DNA of 64,000 nt from Amycolatopsis xylanica (GCF_900107045.1 NZ_FNON01000004.1:310001-374000); one strand, 5' to 3'. Numbered from the stretch's first letter, positions 24,133 to 33,461 are shown. The notes: generated from the letters alone by a model not told the origin. Program-made: numbers and translations.

Positions 24133-25524
24133 ATGACTGCCACCGCCGAGACCGCCACCTGGACCTCGGACCGGCTCGCCACGTCGGCCCGCGACCACCT
24201 GTGGATGCACTTCACCCGCCACGGGGACGGAGCCAACGCCGACATCCCGGTGATGGTCCGCGGCGAGGGCGCGTACGTCTGGGACGCGCGCGGCAACCGC
24301 TACCTCGACGGGCTCGCGGGCCTGTTCGCCGTCGGCGTCGGCCACGGCCGCGAGGAGCTGGCGGAGGCGGCGGCGAAGCAGACGCGGGAACTCGCGTACT
24401 TCCCGTTGTGGGGCAACGCGCACCCGGCCGCGATCCAGCTCGCCGAGCGGCTCGCGAACGACGCGCCCGGCGACCTCAACCGCGTGTTCTTCACCGTCAG
24501 CGGCGGCGAATCCGTCGAGACGGCGTGGAAACTCGCGAAGGCTTACTACAAGCAGATCGGCAAGCCCACCAAGCACAAAGTCGTCAGCCGCGCACTGGCG
24601 TACCACGGCACTTCGGCAGGCGCGCTTTCGCTGACCGGGCTGCCCGGCGCGAGGCAGGACTTCGAGCCGCTGGTGCCGAGCGCGCTGAAGGTGCCGAACA
24701 CCAACTTCTACCGCGCCCCGGTGCACGCGGACGACTACGACGCCTTCGGCCGCTGGACCGCCGACCAGATCGCGCAGGCCATCGAGTTCGAGGGCCCGGA
24801 CACGGTCGCGGCGGTGTTCCTCGAGCCGCTGCAGAACACCGGCGGCTGCTTCCCGCCGCCGCCCGGCTACTTCGAGCGGGTGCGGGAGATCTGCGACCAG
24901 TACGACGTGCTGCTCGTCTCCGACGAGGTGATCTGCGCGTTCGGCAGGCTCGGGCACGACTTCGGCGCCAAGCGTTACGGCTACCAGCCCGACATCATCA
25001 CCACTGCCAAGGGCCTGACCTCGGGGTACGCCCCGCTGGGCGCGGTGCTGGCGAGCGATCGGCTGATGGAGCCGTTCACCCGGGGCACGACCACGTTCAT
25101 GCACGGGTCGACCTACGGCGGGCACCCGGTCTCGTGCGCGGTCGCGCTGGCGAACCTGGACCTGATCGAGCGCGAGGACATCTACGGCAACGTGCTGCGC
25201 AACGAGTCGGCGTTCCGGTCCACTTTGGACAAGCTGACCGACCTGCCGATCGTCGGTGACATCCGCGGCGCCGGGTTCTTCTACGGCATCGAGCTGGTCA
25301 AGGACAAGGCCACCAAGGAGACGTTCACACAGGCGGAATCCGAGCGGGTGCTGCACAAGTACCTGTCGGGTTCGCTGTTCGACAACGGGCTCTACTGCCG
25401 CGCGGACGACCGAGGCGAGCCGGTCATCCAGCTCGCGCCGCCGCTGATCTGCGAGCAGTCGCACTTCGACGAGATCGAGTCCATCCTGCGCGCCTCCCTG
25501 ACGGAGGCCTGGAAGCTGCTCTGA
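24133..25524 (+). CDS. class III PLP-dependent aminotransferase
   Basis: ATG at 24133 gives 463 residues. Fold-type I class III features: SGGESVETAWKLAKAYY (PLP phosphate), AYHGTSAGALSLTG, Asp264 in LVSDEVICAFGR and the Schiff-base Lys293 in TTAKGLTSGYAPLGA. The pattern resembles omega-amino acid:pyruvate and putrescine aminotransferases annotated as aspartate aminotransferase family. SD AGGAAG precedes the start. It is divergent from the DprE2-like gene with a 102-bp shared region that is less GC-rich (24031-24132). Amino donor unknown. Confidence 0.9.
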   Translation: MTATAETATWTSDRLATSARDHLWMHFTRHGDGANADIPVMVRGEGAYVWDARGNRYLDGLAGLFAVGVGHGREELAEAAAKQTRELAYFPLWGNAHPAAIQLAERLANDAPGDLNRVFFTVSGGESVETAWKLAKAYYKQIGKPTKHKVVSRALAYHGTSAGALSLTGLPGARQDFEPLVPSALKVPNTNFYRAPVHADDYDAFGRWTADQIAQAIEFEGPDTVAAVFLEPLQNTGGCFPPPPGYFERVREICDQYDVLLVSDEVICAFGRLGHDFGAKRYGYQPDIITTAKGLTSGYAPLGAVLASDRLMEPFTRGTTTFMHGSTYGGHPVSCAVALANLDLIEREDIYGNVLRNESAFRSTLDKLTDLPIVGDIRGAGFFYGIELVKDKATKETFTQAESERVLHKYLSGSLFDNGLYCRADDRGEPVIQLAPPLICEQSHFDEIESILRASLTEAWKLL

Positions 25525-25530
25525 CTCAAG

Positions 25531-25580
25531 GGCTCGTGAGTGGCGCGGCCGGTTCTAACCGGCCTAAACACTCACGACCC
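25531..25580. terminator. palindromic element A (GTGAGTG family)
   Basis: Arms begin GGCTCGTGAGTG and end CACTCACGACCC around a core GGCCGGTTCTAACCGGCC. It lies in the 58-bp gap between the convergent aminotransferase and propeller-protein genes, so it can act as a two-way terminator. One of at least five related elements in the window. Confidence 0.8.
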
Positions 25581-25582
25581 CA

Positions 25583-26473
25583 TCACCGGGCCACCGCGGG
25601 GGACGCGGCGTCGTGGCGGAGCACTTCCGGCGCGCCCTTGCCGGAGGCCGGGACGCGGTAGACGGTGTGCTCGCGTGAGTACGCCACGAACTCGTCGTCG
25701 AGCCATTGTGCCTGGTCATCGACGTGCTCGGGCTCCGACAGCGCGACGTCCGCGCCGGACGCGAGGTCGAGCACGTGCAGCCGCCAGCGGTCGCCGGTGC
25801 GGAACTTGTACGCGATGCGCGTGCCGTCCGGGGACAGCGACGGGCACTCGGCGTTCTCCCGGACCGACGTCAGCGTCCGCGTCGCGAGCGAGCCCTTGAC
25901 CAGCCACGTCTTCCCGCCCGACGCGGCGGTCGCGTAGAAGGTGTCGTCGTCGCGGGCGAAGGTCACGCCCCAGAAGTTGGTGTCGGCGGAGGTGTGGGGC
26001 CTGCCGTCCACGAGCAGCTTGAAGTCCTCGAGTGAGCCGTAGTGGACGCCGTGCGCGAGGTCGTAGATCCCGGCGGTGGTGGAGAAAGTGCCGACCGCGC
26101 CGAGGTAGCCGTCTCCCGTTCGGAAGACCGTCCAACCTGCCAGATGGCCGGTGGGGGCGACGCGGACGCGGCTCGGCGTGCCCCATTCGGTGAGGCGCAA
26201 GCGTTCCCCGGAGGCGTCGAGTACCAGCAGCTCGGCGCGGTCGGGCACCGCCGTGGTGCGCAGGCAGGCAAGCGTTCCCGCCGACGCGTCGACGCGCTGG
26301 CAGGCGGGCCCGACACGGTCGCCCTCGCGGACGCGGCCGCCACCGTCCACATAGAGCAACTCGCCGCTGCGGAGTTCGAGTGGTTGTTCTTGTTGCGCGC
26401 CAACGGATCGCCAGCCGACGAACACGCCACCCGCGACGAGTACGGCGGCGATCAGCACGACGCCCCGGTTCAT
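25583..26473 (-). CDS. membrane-anchored beta-propeller (TolB/WD40-like) protein
   Basis: ATG at 26473 gives 296 residues, overlapping the MFS stop (ATGA). Residues 3-22 form a signal anchor; the rest is a six-bladed-propeller type sequence with repeated strands (PSLSPDGTRIAYKFRTGDRWRLHV, in pieces, is a classic PD40/TolB blade). Probably outside the membrane, ligand unknown. It is coupled to the MFS transporter gene upstream, so the two may work together. Confidence 0.75.
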   Translation of the reverse strand: MNRGVVLIAAVLVAGGVFVGWRSVGAQQEQPLELRSGELLYVDGGGRVREGDRVGPACQRVDASAGTLACLRTTAVPDRAELLVLDASGERLRLTEWGTPSRVRVAPTGHLAGWTVFRTGDGYLGAVGTFSTTAGIYDLAHGVHYGSLEDFKLLVDGRPHTSADTNFWGVTFARDDDTFYATAASGGKTWLVKGSLATRTLTSVRENAECPSLSPDGTRIAYKFRTGDRWRLHVLDLASGADVALSEPEHVDDQAQWLDDEFVAYSREHTVYRVPASGKGAPEVLRHDAASPAVAR

Positions 26474-27666
26474 CGGCGGGCCCCGGCCGCGATCGCACCG
26501 GCGAGCAGGAGCGCGAACAGGCCGAACGCGGGCGCGAGGCCCAGTCCGTTGGCCACGACCCCGAAGAGCACCGCGCCCGCCGCCCGCGCCACCGCCTGGG
26601 CGGTCTGGACGACCGCGAGCCCGGTCGCGCGGAGGCCCTCCGGCACGAGCGGACCCGCGAAGGCCATCAGCACGCCGTCGGTGGACGCGTAGAAAACGCC
26701 GTGTGCCAGCGAAACCAGCGCGGCCGCGAACCAGCCCTGCGGCGAAGACGCGACGAGAACGTAGCCGACGAGCAGCACGACGTGCCCGGCCAGGAACACC
26801 TTCCAGCGTCCGAGCTTGTCGGCGAGCCTGCCGATCGGGGCGGCGGCGACCATGAAGATCAGCGCGGTCGCCAGCGGCAGCAGCGGCAGCACCCCCGACG
26901 GGAGCCCAGTGGTCCGCTGGACGCCGACGAACAGGAACATGTCGCCGACCGTGAAGAGCCCGAGCAGTGCGGCGAACACGCACACCCGGCGCAGGTCACG
27001 GTCACGCAGTGGCGCCCAACTCAATTTCGGCCTGGGAGCCGGGACGACGGCGGGCGCGCGGACGAACAGCGCGAGCACCAGCACGGCGGACACGGCGAGG
27101 CAGAAGCTCACGGCGAACACGGCCGTGTAGTCCATGACCAGCATGCTGAGCAGGCCGAACGCCAGCAGCGGGCCGAGCAGCGCGCCAGCGGTGTCCAGCG
27201 CACGATGCACCCCGAACGCCCTGCCGAGCGCGTCGGCGGGGGTGGCCTGGGTGATCATCGCGTCGCGGGGGCCGGTGCGGATGCCCTTGCCTGCCCGGTC
27301 GACGCCGATCACCACCCCCAGCGCGGCCACCGAGGATCCGGCGAGCGGGAAGCCGAGCTTGGTCAGCGCGGACAGGCCGTAGCCGGTCAACGCGACGGCC
27401 TTCGGGCGGCGGAGCCGGTCGGCGAGATGGCCGCCGAGCAGGCGCAGCACCGCCGTCGCGCCGGTGTAGAGGCCGTCGATCGCGCCGAGTTGCAGGTAGC
27501 CGACGCCGAGGCCGTAGACGAGATAGAGCGGGAGTACCGCGGTCACCATCTCGGCGGACATATCGGTGATCAGGCTGACCACGCCGAGGCCGATGACCGT
27601 GGCCGGGACGGGGCGCGCGGCTTTTCCGGAGGGCAGGACGGCGGAGCGGACGGACGAGAGGTACAT
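26470..27666 (-). CDS. MFS transporter
   Basis: 398 residues, 12 predicted membrane helices. The loop between helices 2 and 3 has GGHLADRLRRPKAV (motif A-like, G-x-LaD-r-x-rR-) and the second half has APIGRLADKLGRWK. The N-terminal pattern with DRAGKGIRTGPRDAMI is typical of a group of actinomycete and proteobacterial MFS proteins annotated as YfcJ-like or FSR-like exporters. Coupled to the downstream propeller gene. Substrate unknown. Confidence 0.88.
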   Translation of the reverse strand: MYLSSVRSAVLPSGKAARPVPATVIGLGVVSLITDMSAEMVTAVLPLYLVYGLGVGYLQLGAIDGLYTGATAVLRLLGGHLADRLRRPKAVALTGYGLSALTKLGFPLAGSSVAALGVVIGVDRAGKGIRTGPRDAMITQATPADALGRAFGVHRALDTAGALLGPLLAFGLLSMLVMDYTAVFAVSFCLAVSAVLVLALFVRAPAVVPAPRPKLSWAPLRDRDLRRVCVFAALLGLFTVGDMFLFVGVQRTTGLPSGVLPLLPLATALIFMVAAAPIGRLADKLGRWKVFLAGHVVLLVGYVLVASSPQGWFAAALVSLAHGVFYASTDGVLMAFAGPLVPEGLRATGLAVVQTAQAVARAAGAVLFGVVANGLGLAPAFGLFALLLAGAIAAGARR

Positions 27667-27715
27667 CGCGGGAGCCTTTCCTGGGAAAGGGGCGCACGGC
27701 CGTGCGCCCCTCCCC

Positions 27716-29488
27716 TCATCCAGTGACGTTGACGTCGTCCACGGCGGACTCCCACAGCGAGGGATCGCCCAGATCGGCGGACTCGACGACCAGCTTCACC
27801 GTGTGCCCGGCGAATTGCGTGAGGTCGGCGGTCGCCGTCTGCCAGGCGCCCGCGAGCTTGGTGCTCGCCGTACCCAGCCGCTCGAACACCGGCACCGACG
27901 TCGTCCCGTCCAGCACCCGGACCCTGAAGTAGTCCGATGTGGACGAATTGCTGCCGTGCGCGTAGGTGTAGGAGAACGTGAGCTTCCCGTTGGCGGGTAC
28001 GGAGAACTGCGGCGAGGTCATCGTCGTCACTCCCCCGTCGACGTCGTTGGCGCCGTCACTGGCGCCCGCGAGCCGCCCGGTCACCAGGCAGTTGACCCCG
28101 CTCATGGTGGTGCCGAGCTGCTTGATCGAACCGTCGGCCTCCTTGGTCTCCTCAGGATCGCCGCGTTCCCACTTGCCAGTGGTGGCGGTGTCCGAGGTGG
28201 CCGTTTGCCAGCCCTTGTCAGTCTCGAAGTCGTCCGAGAAGGCCGCGGTGCCAGTGGACGCCTTGTGGCACTTGCCAGACACCGTGTCGGTGTACGTGCG
28301 GCCCGCGACCGGGACGAAGTCGTGCCGGTAGTTCGTGGCGGTCAGTGTCAGCTTGGCGACGCCGAAAGTGCTGGCGTTACCGGCTTCCTGAGTGCCGGCG
28401 GAGCTCTTGTCGTAGTCGTAGAAGCCGCGGCCGCCGGTGCCGATCAGCAGCTCGCGCACGCCGTTCGCGTCGTCGCGGGCGCCGTTCGGCTTGGACGGCG
28501 CGAACCGCTGGTAGTTGTGGTCGTGCCCGACCACCACCAGGTCCGCCTTCGCGTTGTAGAGCGCCTCGAAGAACGGCGAGACCGAGGTGTCGTCGCCATG
28601 GTCGCCCTTGCTGAAGCGCGGGTGGTGCCAGTAGGCGGCGGTGCACGGCTTGGTGCTGGCGGCCAGGTCGTTCTTCAGCCAGGTCACCTGCGCGGAACTC
28701 GCGGTGCGGGTGATGTTCGAGTTCAGCGCGACGAAATGCCAGTCACCGACGTCGAAGCTGTAATAGCCCTTACTACGTTCGCCTGCCGCTGAGCCGAAGT
28801 AGTCGAAATAGCCAGATGCGTTCGAGGTCTTGTACTCGTGGTTTCCCGGCGCCGGATGGACGATCGACTTGAACTGCCCGTAGTTCGGGTCGTAGCCGTT
28901 CTTGTAGTCGCTCGCGCTGCCGGACTCGTAAGCGTTGTCACCGGCCAAGATCAGCGCCTGCGGGCTCATGTTCTTGACCACGGACGCGGTCTGGTTGCAA
29001 GACGAGCCGCAGACGTCGCCGACCCCGGCCACCACCGAGGTCGCCGCGGCCAGGCTCCGCGTGCCCGACTGGTACGAGTCGACGGAGTAGGTGCTCGCGG
29101 GATCGGCGAGGTGCGGGGTGACGCGCACGCAGTCGCCTTCGAACGCCCTGGTGTGGAACGCCTTGCCGGGCCAGTTGACCGCGGTCAGCGTGAACGAGCC
29201 TGCCCGCGAGCCGGTGAGGGTGATCGAATCGCTGCCGCGCAACGACAACGCGGTGAACCTGAGCCGCAGCCACTGCGCGCCGGGTGCGCAGACGTCACCA
29301 GCCGCCATCGCTGGTGAAATCGCGGTGGACGTCACGCCGGGCTCGGCGATCTGTGGCACCTCCGGCACTTCGGGCGCGGCACCACCGGCCGGTGGCTGGG
29401 CGGCGACCAGCAGAGCACCGGCCGCGAGCGTGGCCGCGGCGCCGTAAACCACTGGATGCCGCCATCGTCGACGCAGGAATGTAGTCAT
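27716..29488 (-). CDS. secreted purple-acid-phosphatase-like metallophosphoesterase
   Basis: ATG at 29488 gives 590 residues. Signal peptide at residues 1-37 (RRRWRHPVVYGAAATLAAGALL). The calcineurin-like domain shows GVGDVCG, AGDNAYESG, APGNHEY, a histidine in YWHHPRFS and VGHDHNYQRF, the metal ligands of the binuclear centre. The C-terminal 200 residues form a jelly-roll/CBM-like beta module (FSDDFETDKGWQT; final SLWESAVDDVNVTG). Exported phosphatase or nuclease-type enzyme for phosphate scavenging. Long 3' region ends 50 bp downstream of the MFS start. Confidence 0.88.
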   Translation of the reverse strand: MTTFLRRRWRHPVVYGAAATLAAGALLVAAQPPAGGAAPEVPEVPQIAEPGVTSTAISPAMAAGDVCAPGAQWLRLRFTALSLRGSDSITLTGSRAGSFTLTAVNWPGKAFHTRAFEGDCVRVTPHLADPASTYSVDSYQSGTRSLAAATSVVAGVGDVCGSSCNQTASVVKNMSPQALILAGDNAYESGSASDYKNGYDPNYGQFKSIVHPAPGNHEYKTSNASGYFDYFGSAAGERSKGYYSFDVGDWHFVALNSNITRTASSAQVTWLKNDLAASTKPCTAAYWHHPRFSKGDHGDDTSVSPFFEALYNAKADLVVVGHDHNYQRFAPSKPNGARDDANGVRELLIGTGGRGFYDYDKSSAGTQEAGNASTFGVAKLTLTATNYRHDFVPVAGRTYTDTVSGKCHKASTGTAAFSDDFETDKGWQTATSDTATTGKWERGDPEETKEADGSIKQLGTTMSGVNCLVTGRLAGASDGANDVDGGVTTMTSPQFSVPANGKLTFSYTYAHGSNSSTSDYFRVRVLDGTTSVPVFERLGTASTKLAGAWQTATADLTQFAGHTVKLVVESADLGDPSLWESAVDDVNVTG

Positions 29489-29651
29489 CGGAATCCTTTG
29501 CGGGGAATGCGGGGAGAAAAGAAATCCGGATTTTCTGACGTTCGAAAAAGACTTTAACCCGGACTTGGGGGCCGTCAACGAAACCGTCGCGTCCAGGCTG
29601 GATAACTCTGAACGGGTACTCTCACCGGACCGCCCGTGAAGGGAGTCAGCC

Positions 29652-30575
29652 GTGCCGGTCGGAACGAGCACCCCGGTCGGCGCCGAGTTCGGCGCCGCGC
29701 TGCGTGACGCGATCGGGCGCAGCGGCCTGAGCCTCAACGAGATCAGCAAGCGGCTGCGCGAGCAGGCGACCCCGGTCAGCGTGAGCGCGCTGAGTTATTG
29801 GCAGAACGGCGAGAACCGGCCGGAGCGGGCGAGTTCGCTCGCCGCGGTGTCGGCGCTCGAGTCGATTCTCGGGCAGCAGGAAGGCACGCTCGCCGCGTTG
29901 CTCGGCCCGCGCAGGCCACGCGGCCGGTGGACGAACCGGCCGGGCATGGCGGTGGCGTACGACAAAGTGTGGACACGTCCGGAGAACCTGGTGCGCGCGC
30001 TGGCCAAAGTGGACGCCGGGCCCGACGAGCTGGACACCCCACAGCGGCTTTCGCAGTACGTGTCGTATCGGGTCAACGCGCAGGGGTGCGAGGAGTCGAT
30101 GCGCGTGCGCAGGCTGATCCGCGCCGACCATGACGACACCACGCGATTCGTGTTCGTGGCCCGCTGCAGCGCGCTGCCGCAGGCACCCGTGGTGACCTTC
30201 ACCGAGGGGTGCCAGCCTGCCAGGTTCCGCGCGGACGTGCCGAGTTCGACGTGCGTGTTCGAGTTCCTGTTCGACCGGCCGCTCGCCGCGGGCGAGCTGG
30301 CCTCGGTGGAGTTCGCGGTGCGGTTCCCGCCCGGCCAGACGACTCAGCACACCCAGATGGCTCTCTACCGGCCTGCCAGGGAAATGGTCCTGCACATCGC
30401 GTTCGACCCGGACATGACGCCGAACCGGTGCTTCGGTTACTTCCAGCCGAGGTGCGGAGCGCCGCGCGAACAGCAGGGTGAGGCGGTGTTCGACGGGCAG
30501 GCGAGCACGTACCAGTTCATCACGCTGGATCCGCTGCCCGGGCAGTACGGCATCCAGTGGAGTTACTCGATGTGA
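29652..30575 (+). CDS. XRE-type helix-turn-helix protein with beta-rich C domain
   Basis: GTG at 29652 after SD AAGGGAG gives 307 residues. Residues 8-75 are a helix-turn-helix of the XRE class (LRDAIGRSGLSLNEISKRLRE, SVSALSYWQNGENRPER, LGQQEGTLAALLG). Residues 100-307 are beta-rich with repeated aromatic and Cys residues and no recognised family; it ends LPGQYGIQWSYSM. This architecture occurs repeatedly in Amycolatopsis/Saccharopolyspora-type genomes as a hypothetical. It is divergent from the metallophosphoesterase. Function as a ligand-sensing regulator is inferred. Confidence 0.7.
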   Translation: MPVGTSTPVGAEFGAALRDAIGRSGLSLNEISKRLREQATPVSVSALSYWQNGENRPERASSLAAVSALESILGQQEGTLAALLGPRRPRGRWTNRPGMAVAYDKVWTRPENLVRALAKVDAGPDELDTPQRLSQYVSYRVNAQGCEESMRVRRLIRADHDDTTRFVFVARCSALPQAPVVTFTEGCQPARFRADVPSSTCVFEFLFDRPLAAGELASVEFAVRFPPGQTTQHTQMALYRPAREMVLHIAFDPDMTPNRCFGYFQPRCGAPREQQGEAVFDGQASTYQFITLDPLPGQYGIQWSYSM

Positions 30576-30580
30576 CTGAG

Positions 30581-30610
30581 TGCACGTTCTGCAAGTTTGC
30601 AGAACGTGCA
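30581..30610. promoter_or_regulatory. 30-bp perfect palindrome, TetR operator
   Basis: Arms TGCACGTTCTGCAA and TTGCAGAACGTGCA are exact reverse complements separated by two bases. It begins 5 bp after the XRE gene stop and ends 22 bp before the TetR start, exactly where an autorepressor of a TetR-efflux pair binds. Confidence 0.8.
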
Positions 30611-30632
30611 AGTTTCTCGGTACCTTGGCCGC

Positions 30633-31253
30633 ATGCCCGAGATCCCGCCTGGCCTGTCGCTGCGCGAACGCAAGAAGTTCGAGACGCATCGGACACTGGC
30701 ACGTGCCGCTGTCCGGTTGGTCGCCGAGCACGGGCTCGACAAGGTGACCGTCGACGACATCGCCGCGGCGGCGGGCGTCTCCGTCCGCACCTTCTTCAAC
30801 TACTTCGCGTCGAAGGACGACGCCGTCGTCATCGCCTATCCCGACCGCGACGAGCGCACGGTCGCGGTCGTCGAGGCGCTGCTCGCCGCTCCGCCCGAGG
30901 TCAGCACGATGCGGGCGCTGCTGGACGCGCTGGACGACGACTTCTCCCGCATCGAAGAGAACCGGGAAGAGTGGCTGGCCCGGATGTCGATCTTCGAGCA
31001 GAACCTGCATCTCGTCTCCCGGATGATGGTCGCGCAGGCCGAGAGCGAGCGGCAGCTGGTCGAGGCGATCGCCCGCCGTTCCGGCTGTGACGCGCAGAAG
31101 GACTTCTATCCCATGCTGCTGTTCTCGCTGCTGGGCGCGGGAATGAGCGCGGCGATCCGCCGCTGGCACGCCCTCGGCGGCCACGGATCACTGCGCGAGC
31201 TGCTGAACGAGGCGATGGACGCCGTCGCCAACGGACTACCCGAACCACACTGA
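30633..31253 (+). CDS. TetR/AcrR family efflux regulator
   Basis: ATG at 30633 gives 206 residues; the earlier in-frame ATG at 30597 lies inside the operator palindrome and is not used. The helix-turn-helix reads VTVDDIAAAAGVSVRTFFNYFASKDD, as in many regulators of MFS drug pumps. The gene precedes an MFS transporter by 16 bp with the same orientation, so the pair is co-transcribed and self-repressed through 30581-30610. The inducer is presumably a pump substrate. Confidence 0.88.
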   Translation: MPEIPPGLSLRERKKFETHRTLARAAVRLVAEHGLDKVTVDDIAAAAGVSVRTFFNYFASKDDAVVIAYPDRDERTVAVVEALLAAPPEVSTMRALLDALDDDFSRIEENREEWLARMSIFEQNLHLVSRMMVAQAESERQLVEAIARRSGCDAQKDFYPMLLFSLLGAGMSAAIRRWHALGGHGSLRELLNEAMDAVANGLPEPH

Positions 31254-31269
31254 AGGAAATGGGGGAAAC

Positions 31270-32820
31270 ATGACCACGACAGCCGAACCACGGCCGGGCG
31301 CGATGACGCACCGGCAGGTGCTCGAAGCGTTGTCCGGGCTGCTGATGGGCCTGTTCGTCGCGATCCTCGCGTCGACCGTGGTGGCCAACGCGCTGCCCAG
31401 GATCATCGCCGACCTGGGCGGCTCGCAGTCGTCCTACACCTGGGTGGTGACCACCGAGCTGCTCGCGATGACCGCGACCGTTCCGTTGTGGGGCAAGCTT
31501 TCCGACCTCTACAACAAGAAGCTGCTGGTGCAGACCAACCTCGCGTTGTTCGTGGTCGGCTCGCTGGTCGCCGGGTTCTCGCAGGACATCGGCGTGCTGA
31601 TCGCCAGCCGCGTCGCGCAGGGTGTCGGCGCTGGCGGGCTCACCGCGCTCGTGCCGATCATCATGGCGAGCATCGTTTCGCCGCGTGACCTCGGCAAGTA
31701 CTCCGGGATCATGGGCGGCATGTTCGGCGTCGCCACGGTCGCGGGCCCGCTGATCGGCGGCGCGATGGTCGACACCTCGTGGCTGGGCTGGCGCTGGTGC
31801 TTCTTCATCGGCGTGCCGCTCGCGGCCGCCGCGATCCTGCTGCTGCAGCGCACGCTGAATCTGCCGACCGTCCGCAAGGAGGTCAAGGTCGACTACCTGG
31901 GCGCGTTCCTGATCATGGCAGGCGTCTCGACGTTGCTGGTGTGGTCGTCGCTGGCCGGGCACCAGTTCGCCTGGGGTTCACTGTGGACGGTCGCGCTGGT
32001 CGGCACCGGCCTGGTGCTGCTGGCGGCCGCGGTGTTCGTCGAGTCGCGGGTGCCGGAACCCATCCTGCCGCTCTCGCTGTTCAAGAACCGCACGATCGCG
32101 CTGAGCACGCTCGCCAGCTTCCTGGTCGGCGCGGCGATGTTCGGCGGCACCGTGTTCCTGTCGCAGTACTTCCAGCTGGCGCTGGGCAAGTCGCCGACCG
32201 TGGCCGGGCTGCTGAGCCTGCCGATGATCTTCGGCCTGCTCGTCTCGTCGACCGTGTCCGGTCAGCTGATCAGCAAGACGGGCGTGTGGAAGAGCCACCT
32301 CGTGCTCGGCGGGGTGCTGATGATCGCGGGCCTGCTGCTGCTCGGCACGATCGACGCGCACACCCACATCGTGGTGCTGAGCGCGTACATGGTGGTGCTC
32401 GGCGTCGGCCTCGGCATGCTGATGCAGAACCTGGTGCTGGTGGCGCAGAACGACGTGCCACCGCAGGACCTGGGCACGGCCACGTCGACGCTGTCGTTCT
32501 TCCGCAGCCTCGGCGGTTCGATCGGCGTCAGCGCGCTCGGCGCGGTGCTCGCCAGCCGCATCACCACGCTGACGCTGGAAGGCCTCGGCCCGCAGGCGGC
32601 GAACATGCCGGCGGGTTCGGGTGACACGGTGCCGAACCTGGCGCTGCTGCCCGAGCCGATCGCGACCATCATCCGCGACGCGTACGGCGAAGCGACCAGC
32701 GAGCTGTTCCTGATCGGCGCGCCGCTGGCGGTGCTGGCGCTGGTGGCGATCCTGTTCATCAAGCAGATCCCGCTCAAGACGCAGAGCGCGAACGAGCGCC
32801 TCGCCGAAGAGAACGCCTAG
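31270..32820 (+). CDS. DHA2-type (14-helix) MFS drug exporter
   Basis: 516 residues with 14 predicted membrane helices. Motif A appears as GKLSDLYNKKL, motif C-like GPLIGGAMVDTSWLGWRW follows helix 5, and the N terminus is short and cytoplasmic. This pattern belongs to the proton-driven DHA2 family of multidrug exporters (EmrB/QacA-like). Co-transcribed with the TetR gene and therefore probably inducible. The transcript ends at hairpin element B. Confidence 0.9.
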   Translation: MTTTAEPRPGAMTHRQVLEALSGLLMGLFVAILASTVVANALPRIIADLGGSQSSYTWVVTTELLAMTATVPLWGKLSDLYNKKLLVQTNLALFVVGSLVAGFSQDIGVLIASRVAQGVGAGGLTALVPIIMASIVSPRDLGKYSGIMGGMFGVATVAGPLIGGAMVDTSWLGWRWCFFIGVPLAAAAILLLQRTLNLPTVRKEVKVDYLGAFLIMAGVSTLLVWSSLAGHQFAWGSLWTVALVGTGLVLLAAAVFVESRVPEPILPLSLFKNRTIALSTLASFLVGAAMFGGTVFLSQYFQLALGKSPTVAGLLSLPMIFGLLVSSTVSGQLISKTGVWKSHLVLGGVLMIAGLLLLGTIDAHTHIVVLSAYMVVLGVGLGMLMQNLVLVAQNDVPPQDLGTATSTLSFFRSLGGSIGVSALGAVLASRITTLTLEGLGPQAANMPAGSGDTVPNLALLPEPIATIIRDAYGEATSELFLIGAPLAVLALVAILFIKQIPLKTQSANERLAEENA

Positions 32821-32830
32821 CGGTTACGCG

Positions 32831-32882
32831 GGGGTCGTGAGTGTTCAGACCGGTTAGAACCGGCCGGAACACTCACGACCCC
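32831..32882. terminator. palindromic element B with T-run
   Basis: Begins GGGGTCGTGAGTG and ends CACTCACGACCCC around ACCGGTTAGAACCGG; two mismatches in the upper stem. It is followed by TTTT and lies between the convergent MFS and repeat-protein genes, as expected of an intrinsic terminator. Confidence 0.85.
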
Positions 32883-32888
32883 TTTTGA

Positions 32889-33461
32889 TCAGCCGCGCAG
32901 CAGGTAGCTGGTGGCGAAGCCGCTCGACGTGCACACGGCGAGCTGGCTCTGTGTCTGGCTGTAGGTGAAGCCCCACGGGACGGTGCACGCCCACAGGTTG
33001 TTGCGCGGGACGCGGATGTTGTAGCTGTTCGCGAAGCCGCTGGAGGTACAGACCGCCAGCTGGCTCTGCACCCGGTCATAGGTATAACCGGACGGCACGG
33101 AACAAGCGTAGAAATTGTCGCCCGGCGCGCGCAGGTGATAGCTGTTGGCGAAACCACTGGACGTGCAGACCGCCAACTGGCTCTGCGTCCGGTCGTAGGT
33201 GAAACCGGCGGGAACATTGCAGGCATAGATGTTGTCCTGCGGTCTTCTCAGGTGATAACTGTTCGCGAAACCACTCGGACTGCAAACGCCGAGCTGGCTC
33301 TGCACCTGGTCGTAGGTGTAGCCACCCGGCACCGTGCACTGCCAGGTGTTGTCGAGGTCCTCCACAGTGGCCTGAGCTGCGGAAAGACTACTGCCGAGCA
33401 AGGCGCCCACGGCGACCGTGACCAGCGCCGCCCGGCGCGCGATCCTGCGTAAAGCTGACAT
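32889..33461 (-). CDS. secreted protein with four 38-residue Cys repeats
   Basis: 190 residues. A signal peptide (residues 1-31, ending AAQA) is followed by four near-identical repeats of about 38 residues, each of the form N-x-x-x-C-x-V-P-x-G-[YF]-T-Y-[DS]-x-[TV]-Q-S-Q-L-x-V-C-x-S-S-G-F-A-x-S-Y-x-[LI]-R. Each repeat has two Cys 18 residues apart, so one disulfide per repeat is likely. The protein is small, exported and made almost entirely of repeats. No family is recognised; a surface or secreted ligand-binding role is a guess. Element B terminates it. Confidence 0.85.
   Translation of the reverse strand: MSALRRIARRAALVTVAVGALLGSSLSAAQATVEDLDNTWQCTVPGGYTYDQVQSQLGVCSPSGFANSYHLRRPQDNIYACNVPAGFTYDRTQSQLAVCTSSGFANSYHLRAPGDNFYACSVPSGYTYDRVQSQLAVCTSSGFANSYNIRVPRNNLWACTVPWGFTYSQTQSQLAVCTSSGFATSYLLRG

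Noticed and set aside
24031..25464. Long minus-strand extension of the DprE2-like gene
   Set aside because: Antisense of the aminotransferase; Arg/Val/Asp-rich shadow with no homology. GTG at 24030 gives a standard SDR N terminus.
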